From positions 1 through 38,623 of the forward strand of contig JANBVM010000005.1 of assembly GCA_024239015.1 (NCBI GenBank): a stretch of 38,623 nt of DNA. The letters run 5' to 3'. Every line of letters starts with the position of its first letter. Within the stretch, counting starts at the first letter, position 1. Position numbers and translations under genes: made by a program. Of this stretch, positions 9,473 to 16,134 are shown piece by piece. The notes below the pieces were generated by a model. The model searched no databases and was not told the DNA's origin. It was given only the letters and a program-made list of their open reading frames with translations. Source of the stretch: Patescibacteria group bacterium (lineage in GTDB: Bacteria > Patescibacteriota > Minisyncoccia > Minisyncoccales > JANBVM01).

Positions 9473-9501
9473 GCTCAAAAGAGCAAACTAAATAGTTTAC
9501 T
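9473..9501 (-). promoter_or_regulatory. Intercistronic hairpin plus overlapping mini-hairpin
   Basis: AGCAAACT-AAAT-AGTTTACT (9482-9501) and GCTC-AAAA-GAGC (9473-9484). Confidence 0.7.
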
Positions 9502-9715
9502 TTTGAGTTCCACATTCTTGACATTGCGAATAGCTGTATCTATCTACATGTGTACTTCCTTCAATATAAGAATGCTTGGTGTCTTTTTTACATTTATTAC
9601 AAAATTCTTCATATACGTCAGTGACTTTACTCCATGTATTATCTTCTACACATTGTTGAGCCCAAGTTAATGGAGATGGTTCATAATAATCGTTGTCATC
9701 ATATTCATCAGACAT
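9497..9715 (-). CDS. Small zinc-ribbon protein
   Basis: 72 aa, CNKCKKDTKH...CQECGTQK. Confidence 0.7.
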   Translation of the reverse strand: MSDEYDDNDYYEPSPLTWAQQCVEDNTWSKVTDVYEEFCNKCKKDTKHSYIEGSTHVDRYSYSQCQECGTQK

Positions 9716-9729
9716 CTTACCTGAAATCA

Positions 9730-9751
9730 GAATGATCTCAAAAGATCATTC
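9730..9751 (-). promoter_or_regulatory. Intercistronic hairpin
   Basis: GAATGATCT-CAAA-AGATCATTC, 9 bp perfect, contains stop 9746-9748. Confidence 0.75.
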
Positions 9752-10492
9752 ATTAGTAGATTCAAGATATTTCTTGAGTAAATCAAATGTTGTTTTAACA
9801 ATAGATCGCCAGTGTTTTCTTGAAGATCCTTCACAATTATGAACCATACTTTCTGCAAACGGTATTTCTTTATTATTTTCACACCAATAAATAAATCCTT
9901 TATAACTAGGTATCCATCCCATTTTATAGGCAATCTGATATTCGCCCGGTTTTGGTATTGGTGGTAGATAATCATCATCATACAAAACACTTTCTTTGGG
10001 TCGGTCTATCTTTCTATTTTCAAGAAGATGCCCTTTAAGTCTATAATGACATATTAATTCCCATTCACGCTCAATTGTATCATTTTTATCTTCAAAAAAT
10101 TCGCAACTTATTATTTCAAAGGTTTTATTTTGTTTTTTCCAAAATTGTTTTTCGTGCTGATCTATTCTTGCAGAAAAATCACCACTATATCCTATATATA
10201 TTGAGTTTTCAATATCTAGTGTATATACTGTAAAATTATATTTTTTGGATTCTTCTATCCATAACAAATCTGATGCGGAAAAATTAAACGGATCTCTGAA
10301 TTTTCTTTTGGTTGGGGAGTATCCTAAATTATAAGTAATTCCATTTTCTCTTTTCCATTGTTCAAAATCAAATCCTGATATGTTTATCCATTTATAGACA
10401 GCTTGCCTAGTAACACCATGTTCTTTAGCAATTGTTGCTACATTTCGATACTTATCAAATAAGTGTTGTAATTCCTCTTTAGTTTTACTCAT
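9746..10492 (-). CDS. GIY-YIG-like nuclease with N-terminal helix-turn-helix
   Basis: HTH: ATIAKEHGVTRQAVYKWI; GIY-YIG-like: FTVYTLDIENSIYIGYSGDFSARIDQH ... EREWELICHY. Confidence 0.7.
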   Translation of the reverse strand: MSKTKEELQHLFDKYRNVATIAKEHGVTRQAVYKWINISGFDFEQWKRENGITYNLGYSPTKRKFRDPFNFSASDLLWIEESKKYNFTVYTLDIENSIYIGYSGDFSARIDQHEKQFWKKQNKTFEIISCEFFEDKNDTIEREWELICHYRLKGHLLENRKIDRPKESVLYDDDYLPPIPKPGEYQIAYKMGWIPSYKGFIYWCENNKEIPFAESMVHNCEGSSRKHWRSIVKTTFDLLKKYLESTNE

Positions 10493-10510
10493 AAGTATAA
10501 TACTGATTTT

Positions 10511-10561
10511 AGTTTACATAAAGTTTACTATTGTAAACTTGTCAACTGTAAATTTGTCAAC
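10511..10561. promoter_or_regulatory. Candidate operator: clustered direct and inverted repeats upstream of HTH/GIY-YIG gene
   Basis: agtttac (10511, 10522), GTTTAC-TATT-GTAAAC (10523-10538), 15-nt tandem tgtaaa(c/t)ttgtcaac (10532-10546, 10547-10561). Confidence 0.6.
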
Positions 10562-10588
10562 CATAAATTACACATTTATGTGAGGAAT

Positions 10589-10610
10589 CTCCCACTTAAA
10601 AAAGTGAGAG
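10589..10610 (-). promoter_or_regulatory. Hairpin at gene end
   Basis: mRNA CUCUCACUU-UUUU-AAGUGGGAG, 9 bp, abuts end of CDS at 10611. Confidence 0.65.
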
Positions 10611-10790
10611 TTAATAATCAACGCTCTCCATTATTTCTTTGATATCATCATCCCATTCAGCAGTCCAATCTTTTAATAGTTTTTTGACTTTAATTTTATT
10701 GGATAGTTGTAGAGAAATAGATATTTTCTTCAGAGATTGATTTATTTCCTTTAAGTATCGAACGATTTCTCGTTCAAGTCCAGTGGGCAT
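10611..10790 (-). CDS. Small hypothetical protein
   Basis: 59 aa from ATG 10790 (MPTGLEREIVRYLKEINQSL...); the longer track ORF overlaps the upstream gene. Confidence 0.55.
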   Translation of the reverse strand: MPTGLEREIVRYLKEINQSLKKISISLQLSNKIKVKKLLKDWTAEWDDDIKEIMESVDY

Positions 10791-10801
10791 ACTTATGTAG
10801 G

Positions 10802-10831
10802 ATAATCCCCACCTAAAAAGGTGAGGATTAT
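10802..10831 (-). promoter_or_regulatory. Intercistronic hairpin
   Basis: mRNA AUAAUCCUCACC-UUUUUA-GGUGGGGAUUAU, 12 bp, includes stop 10828-10830. Confidence 0.8.
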
Positions 10832-10989
10832 GTTTCGTACCCAATAAACCATTTTCGATCTGAAGTAACTTCTTCTTCATCATTAAGATTTTTTAATGCA
10901 TGAATAAAAGAAATTAATAATTCTAGAGTATTAGGTGGCAATTTTTTCATAAAGTTTGTTTGTACTTCAGGATAAAATTCTGCTTTCAT
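10828..10989 (-). CDS. Small protein, 53 aa (not in ORF track)
   Basis: MKAEFYPEVQTNFMKKLPPNTLELLISFIHALKNLNDEEEVTSDRKWFIGYET; TAAG-ATG start context. Confidence 0.7.
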   Translation of the reverse strand: MKAEFYPEVQTNFMKKLPPNTLELLISFIHALKNLNDEEEVTSDRKWFIGYET

Positions 10990-11000
10990 CTTACAATTAT

Positions 11001-11028
11001 TAAGCCCTACCCATAAAGGCAGAGCTTA
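11001..11028 (-). promoter_or_regulatory. Intercistronic hairpin
   Basis: mRNA UAAGCUCUGCC-UUUAUG-GGUAGGGCUUA, 11 bp, includes stop 11026-11028. Confidence 0.75.
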
Positions 11029-11265
11029 TTTGATTTCTTCTAATACGTCTTTAAATATTTTTATGTTAGCTTCATTAATAGCAATAGTATGTTCGAGATC
11101 ATCTTTATCTTCAGCATCACATAAATCAAGATCTTCATTTAATAATTTTAAATCTTTACCTAAATTTTTAGATAGATAATTCCGAAAAGCCATTACTACA
11201 TGATATTTTGAACCTAACGAAAAACGAATAGAAATATCATTGTTTTGATGTTTGGTTACTTTCAT
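11026..11265 (-). CDS. Hypothetical protein
   Basis: 79 aa, TAAG-ATG start context. Confidence 0.65.
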   Translation of the reverse strand: MKVTKHQNNDISIRFSLGSKYHVVMAFRNYLSKNLGKDLKLLNEDLDLCDAEDKDDLEHTIAINEANIKIFKDVLEEIK

Positions 11266-11278
11266 CTTATGAGCATCA

Positions 11279-11302
11279 AGCCCTACCTAAACAGGTAAAG
11301 CT
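11279..11302 (-). promoter_or_regulatory. Intercistronic hairpin
   Basis: mRNA AGCUUUACC-UGUUUA-GGUAGGGCU, 9 bp, follows stop 11303-11305. Confidence 0.7.
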
Positions 11303-13480
11303 CTATCTCTTTTGTCGTTTAAAGATCTTATTCAGTTCTTTCATCGAAGATTTATCATTGGCTGTTGCATAAAAGATTGTAGAATCAATCACGCTAAATT
11401 TAGTAGAGTGATTACTCACATACAGGTGTGCTATTTCATGACAGGCAAATTTTACAAACTTAAGTTTTTTCGCCAATGGTGGATCGAAAATCTTGGGTAT
11501 TGCAGACTCAGAAATTGCTACAATATCTTTGATAGTACATCCCTTACTTTCTTCATCATGTGCAAAATTAACTGCGGGTATAATATACGTCAAAAGTTTA
11601 TTAGGTTCTTCAGAGAAGTTCCTTATAACCAATTTCATAACTTTCTTCCAAGCAACATATCCCTTAGCAACTCTCTCAATTAATTGAGGACTGTTCTTAA
11701 TCTGATTAAATCTTTTTCGGGATTTTTTATCCACTAAACATAAAATTCTAGTGCCGTTCTCTGAGATTAATTCTTCATCATTAAGATGTTTCAAAGTCAA
11801 TTGATGAGATATTTTGCTTGCTTGTTCTTTAGGCATAAATTGCTTAAGAACACCAAAAAATTTCTCATCATCTTTTTCATCATCTTCATGACCATTAATC
11901 TCTTGGTCAGGATATCCTTCTTTTTCTTTCTCAATAGAGAAATCGTCATCAGGTTCAGAATACTTAGGAATCTTTTCTTCTGCTTGTTGTTTCATTAATC
12001 GAAACTGGTCTTTTACTTCTGTTGATACGTCAATTATTACCTTTTGTTTTTCTTCAAGTGTCCAACTTTCTGTTTCGGTTGGAAACCTTGCATAATACAG
12101 ATGTAAAGGATTAATCAATATTATTAATGATTGATTCTCGATTAAACCACTGACAAATAAATCTTGACTGAAATTTATCCATCTACTAAATTCAGAGTAA
12201 TCCTCACTCAATAAATGAAATAGTCTTGCCTCACCTGTAATTGAACCATTATCTACTAATAAGCCAATTACTTCATGATAAAAGAATTTGTGCTGAACAA
12301 ATCCAAAGCGTTTTTCAAACCAGTCGGAAAAGTCGTTAGGATCATTAAGTTCTTTGAGTTTTAAATGTAAAGCATGTTTATCATATATTTCATATAATGA
12401 TATTACTTCTAACTCATCGAGGTTTGCCTTCAAACTTGAGGATAATAATACTTCAATAAAATGATTAAAGTATTGTATCTCATAATTGATCGGATCTATT
12501 GTCTGATTATCTGTCAATTGATATTGGAAAACATCCATTGCTTTTACAAATATATCAGTAGGAAAGTCTAATTTCTTTCGAATATAGCCTAATCGTTCTC
12601 TAAACAATTTTAGCGTAGATCTACCATAGCTTAATGCCTTATTACTTAATTCTCTTTTTGAAAGATCTTTATTGATATTTTTAACCAATTCCTCAACATG
12701 CCATCTACCATAATCAGTAAATCCATTACGTGAGGTATTTAAAATCTCAGAGTTCGTACATACAACTACAAGTTCTTGAATCAAATTATTTGATTTTATC
12801 GAATCAAGATTTTTATCAATATTAAGAATTCTATAAGCATTGACGTTTGTTAATTTCAAAAGAACTACAAATTCTTGCTGAAAATGATTTTGATCATAAC
12901 AATAATTGCTTTCTCCCCACGTACTTTTATATGTTTGTACATCGAGAGATTTTCTTAGATATTGACAAACCTTTTTTCGATTGAGATATACTTTCCTGTG
13001 GTCATAAATAACCCAACTATCAAGTAGTTTCTCTATTTCTTGAGTTGAAAACTCACTCTTAAATTCGTCTTTCAGTTTTATAGTTACCTTAAATCCATCA
13101 ACAAACCCATTTTGAACAGGGTCATCAATATTTTTATGATCTTTAATAACTAATTTGAGATCTCCGGTTTCGACTATGGTTTCTTTTGATACTCGAAAAA
13201 CAGATACAAATCCAACACCACGATTTAACGTAATATCTTTTTCATCACCTGTTGACATTCCAGTTAATAGATATTTTTCCAATTGATTTTCATTCAATGT
13301 CATTCCATCATTATAAATTGATATTATTCCATTGATGTCATCAGATTGTACCCGAACGTGTTTTGAACAAGCTTCGAGAGCATTAGTTATCAATTCCTTA
13401 AGAGCATTGTGTTCAGCTCCTAATTGTTCAACAAAACGATCGATATCGACTTTATATTTCCATTTTTTGTCGTTGGTCAT
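11303..13480 (-). CDS. Large GHKL ATPase with C-terminal HEIAH metallopeptidase-like motif
   Basis: N-box LKELITNALEA, YNDGMTL, LLTGMSTGDEK..NRGVGFVSVFRVS; C-terminal KFACHEIAHLYVSNH (HEIAH at ~11426-11440). Confidence 0.75.
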   Translation of the reverse strand: MTNDKKWKYKVDIDRFVEQLGAEHNALKELITNALEACSKHVRVQSDDINGIISIYNDGMTLNENQLEKYLLTGMSTGDEKDITLNRGVGFVSVFRVSKETIVETGDLKLVIKDHKNIDDPVQNGFVDGFKVTIKLKDEFKSEFSTQEIEKLLDSWVIYDHRKVYLNRKKVCQYLRKSLDVQTYKSTWGESNYCYDQNHFQQEFVVLLKLTNVNAYRILNIDKNLDSIKSNNLIQELVVVCTNSEILNTSRNGFTDYGRWHVEELVKNINKDLSKRELSNKALSYGRSTLKLFRERLGYIRKKLDFPTDIFVKAMDVFQYQLTDNQTIDPINYEIQYFNHFIEVLLSSSLKANLDELEVISLYEIYDKHALHLKLKELNDPNDFSDWFEKRFGFVQHKFFYHEVIGLLVDNGSITGEARLFHLLSEDYSEFSRWINFSQDLFVSGLIENQSLIILINPLHLYYARFPTETESWTLEEKQKVIIDVSTEVKDQFRLMKQQAEEKIPKYSEPDDDFSIEKEKEGYPDQEINGHEDDEKDDEKFFGVLKQFMPKEQASKISHQLTLKHLNDEELISENGTRILCLVDKKSRKRFNQIKNSPQLIERVAKGYVAWKKVMKLVIRNFSEEPNKLLTYIIPAVNFAHDEESKGCTIKDIVAISESAIPKIFDPPLAKKLKFVKFACHEIAHLYVSNHSTKFSVIDSTIFYATANDKSSMKELNKIFKRQKR

Positions 13481-13490
13481 CTTAATGGTA

Positions 13491-13520
13491 ATTACCTAAT
13501 CCTTAAGAGGATCAGGTAAT
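13491..13520 (-). promoter_or_regulatory. Intercistronic hairpin overlapping last codons and stop
   Basis: mRNA AUUACCUGAUCC-UCUUAA-GGAUUAGGUAAU, 12 bp; stop 13496-13498 in 3' arm; competing GGUAAUUACC. Confidence 0.75.
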
Positions 13521-13771
13521 AGCTTTTTTGCTTCTGCAAGAAGTAACTCCGCAACAGTTATCATAAATATAGGATCGTGTTTATCGATATAAAAACCACC
13601 AAGCATATTGGCTGATGTTTCTGAAATACTACCATCTTTTTGTCTCGTTCGATGAATAATTTTCCACGAAACATTAAATTCATTAGTTCTTATAGTCGTA
13701 TGATCTATATCATAAATTTCGTGTCTAGGAGGTAATTCCTTGCGTTTCTTGTATTTTTGTTTTTCAGTCAT
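13496..13771 (-). CDS. Hypothetical protein
   Basis: 91 aa ORF downstream of promoter-like sequence at ~13.9 kb. Confidence 0.6.
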   Translation of the reverse strand: MTEKQKYKKRKELPPRHEIYDIDHTTIRTNEFNVSWKIIHRTRQKDGSISETSANMLGGFYIDKHDPIFMITVAELLLAEAKKLLPDPLKD

Positions 13772-13876
13772 AAATTCACCAAAAAATAGTTTGCCCTAGC
13801 CCACAAAAGCTAGGACAATGAGTACATTAGGCAACAAACCACTTCCACAAGTGAAAGCTCAAATCGGGTTTGTCCC

Positions 13877-13911
13877 TAATTTAATATCTGCTTTCTTTAT
13901 ATATAAACTTT
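13877..13911 (-). promoter_or_regulatory. Class 1 promoter candidate
   Basis: minus: AAAGTTTATATATAAAGAAAGCAGATATTAAATTA; TATA overlaps stop of upstream primase gene. Confidence 0.65.
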
Positions 13912-14947
13912 ATTCTTGTTTGGTAGTATCTTGTTTTTCTTTTCTTTCCTTTAATTTTTGAACAAAACGCAAAGTCTTCTCAAAATTGAAATTATCCCAT
14001 CTAATTAATGCAATCATGTTTGTAATCAAAATTGGTGGATATCCTGACTCTAATAAAATAGATGCACCATGTAATCGGGTATTGTTAGTGGGACAATCTT
14101 CAAGAAATTTTGTACACACCTTTTTTCCCATATAATAAGTAAAAATGTTTGTTACTTCTTCTCGAAGAGGTTCCCCATCATACGTGTCCAGTGCCTCTAA
14201 ATCATATTCGTAAATTTTGCCTAATCCAACATGGGTTTGTAAATTAACGTGCTTATAATCATTTTCAGTAACAAAATTATCAATATCCATCGCCCCATTT
14301 CCCCAATTTTTTAAAAGTTGTTTTCCCTTTTCCATCATTGAATTCCAACCCCGATGTTTTTTAACCCAAGAATTAATTTTCGCTTCAGTTGGTAAAATAA
14401 TCGGAAACATTTTGGTATCATATCTCTGTATTCCGGGAACCCTGCTTACTTGAGCAAAATCTCCAAAAACTGTTGTATCAGCACTTGGACACCCCGTTGT
14501 TATTTTTTGTTGAAATCCAATCATTTTTCGTTTGGTTTCCATAATAACATCCGGGTTGTATAATCCATCAATGGGCTGAATTTTTATATATAAATGAAAT
14601 CCCTTTTTCCCTGTCCAAACTTTGATGATATCATTTGTCCCAAAACCCCGATCGAGAAGTCGATGTATAATTATATCAACTTCTTTTTCTACTAATGGTT
14701 GAGATTGGTGTTCTTTCATATCAAAATCAAAGAAAATTTTATTAACTTTTGTGGGTATTCTTTCTCCATTATAAGCAGGTTCAGTTTCATGAACATCAGC
14801 AAAAATGGGTTGATCATAATGTAACTTACTTGCTTTTACAACAAAATCATCTGTTGATTTAACACCAACACGATATGGAGTAGAAATAAACTGGACTCGA
14901 TGAAACAAAGTTTCTAGTGAAAGTTTTACCAAATCCGGGTAAAGCAT
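13910..14947 (-). CDS. Archaeo-eukaryotic primase superfamily (AEP/PriS-like) primase
   Basis: IFFDFDMK (DxD), WTGKKGFHLYIKI (sxH), ADTTVFGDFAQVSRVPG. Confidence 0.8.
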   Translation of the reverse strand: MLYPDLVKLSLETLFHRVQFISTPYRVGVKSTDDFVVKASKLHYDQPIFADVHETEPAYNGERIPTKVNKIFFDFDMKEHQSQPLVEKEVDIIIHRLLDRGFGTNDIIKVWTGKKGFHLYIKIQPIDGLYNPDVIMETKRKMIGFQQKITTGCPSADTTVFGDFAQVSRVPGIQRYDTKMFPIILPTEAKINSWVKKHRGWNSMMEKGKQLLKNWGNGAMDIDNFVTENDYKHVNLQTHVGLGKIYEYDLEALDTYDGEPLREEVTNIFTYYMGKKVCTKFLEDCPTNNTRLHGASILLESGYPPILITNMIALIRWDNFNFEKTLRFVQKLKERKEKQDTTKQE

Positions 14948-15225
14948 TATTCAAAGTCTCCCATCCTAAAAACTTCCGTTTCACCAGTCATAGTAAGAGA
15001 ATAAGCAGAAATACGCATATCGCCCAAATTAGGAATATTTTGTAAAAGTTTTTGTTTCTCCATCTCCCTTAGTTTTTCTTTGGCATGTTCAAGATTAGTT
15101 AATTGTAAAATATGTTTTGTTTCTTTATAGTTAATCTTCGAATTATAAAAACAATAGCTCAAAATTTGTTTATATTCTCTAGTTAAACTATTGTTTTCTT
15201 TAGAGAATGAACTCTCCACAGACAC
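14947..15225 (-). CDS. Winged-helix-like small protein coupled to primase
   Basis: wHTH-like LREMEKQKLLQNIPNLGDMRISAYSLTMTGETEV; overlaps primase start. Confidence 0.55.
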   Translation of the reverse strand: MSVESSFSKENNSLTREYKQILSYCFYNSKINYKETKHILQLTNLEHAKEKLREMEKQKLLQNIPNLGDMRISAYSLTMTGETEVFRMGDFE

Positions 15226-15291
15226 TTAAAAGCTAACAACAGGATAATTATTTAAACTTAGTGAGATTTCTCAAGATAAAAATAAGAAAAT

Positions 15292-15311
15292 GCTTACCTG
15301 AAAAGGTAAGC
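15292..15311 (-). terminator. Terminator-like hairpin followed by U-rich tract
   Basis: mRNA GCUUACC-UUUUCA-GGUAAGC then AUUUUCUUAUUUUUAUC. Confidence 0.6.
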
Positions 15312-15320
15312 AGTCTCTTA

Positions 15321-15563
15321 TTATTCACTTATTTCTAAATCTAAGCCATCATAGGGACTAAGAATTCCTTTTAGTTCAGTTGTACTTGTAAGACCTTCAT
15401 ATAACCAATCATACAAATCATCTTCATTAATTTTTTCTTTTGTTAATTGAAGAAGCTCTTCTTTGAAATATTTTCGTACTTCTGATTCTGATAGTCTTTC
15501 TGAGGAATAGAACTTTAATTCAATGTCCCTAATTTTGACTTTATTTTTATAGAGATAAAACAT
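15321..15563 (-). CDS. Hypothetical protein
   Basis: 80 aa ORF flanked by hairpins. Confidence 0.6.
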   Translation of the reverse strand: MFYLYKNKVKIRDIELKFYSSERLSESEVRKYFKEELLQLTKEKINEDDLYDWLYEGLTSTTELKGILSPYDGLDLEISE

Positions 15564-15566
15564 GTT

Positions 15567-15602
15567 ATTTGGGAAAACCCAAATCTAAACAGATCTGAGT
15601 TT
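15567..15602 (-). promoter_or_regulatory. Two mutually exclusive intercistronic hairpins
   Basis: mRNA AAACUCAGAUCU-GUUU-AGAUUUGGGUUU (15575-15602) versus AUUUGGG-UUUU-CCCAAAU (15567-15584). Confidence 0.75.
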
Positions 15603-15964
15603 CACAAGTTTTTTAGGTAGTCTATAAATCTTTTCACGCCAAAAGCATGAATAGTTGCACAATCAATATATTGAAGTTTACTTTCATTAATAATCTTGTA
15701 AACTTGATATTCACCGTTGCCTACATGAAAAAGTATCACTTGGATATCGGTAAAAAATCGGGTTGAACCCAAAGTTTCACAATCATAATCAATTATCCAT
15801 TTGATTTCTTCTTCTGCATTATCAAGTGTTGTTTCTCTGTAATTAAAATGGTCATCTTCAATAAATTCCCATTGTCCATGAAAGTTTATAGCCCACCAAA
15901 TTGCTTTTTTTCGGAATTGTTTCTTCAAATCAGCAGATAGATCTGATATCGTTGTTGTTGACAT
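15602..15964 (-). CDS. Hypothetical protein
   Basis: 120 aa from ATG 15964 (MSTTTISDLSADLKK...) with TAAG-ATG context. Confidence 0.65.
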   Translation of the reverse strand: MSTTTISDLSADLKKQFRKKAIWWAINFHGQWEFIEDDHFNYRETTLDNAEEEIKWIIDYDCETLGSTRFFTDIQVILFHVGNGEYQVYKIINESKLQYIDCATIHAFGVKRFIDYLKNL

Positions 15965-15977
15965 CTTAGATAAAATG

Positions 15978-16001
15978 TGATCCAACTAAAAAGTTGGATC
16001 A
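15978..16001 (-). promoter_or_regulatory. 5' leader hairpin
   Basis: TGATCCAACT-AAAA-AGTTGGATCA, 10 bp perfect. Confidence 0.75.
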
Positions 16002-16097
16002 GGTGGTTACGGTTGTGTAGTTTTCTTCCTTACCGAACTCTATAAACCATGACACGAAATATTTTTAGAGTTTACTACACTACGCAGGAATTCCTTC

Positions 16098-16134
16098 CTC
16101 AAATAAATATCTGCATACTTCTTATATAAACTTT
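16098..16134 (-). promoter_or_regulatory. Class 1 promoter candidate
   Basis: minus: AAAAGTTTATATAAGAAGTATGCAGATATTTATTTGAG; TATA contains the stop codon of the methyltransferase gene. Confidence 0.65.

Noticed and set aside
11312-11998. Plus-strand ORFs inside the 725-aa GHKL gene
   Set aside because: Antisense shadow ORFs rich in Phe/Ile with no coherent domain
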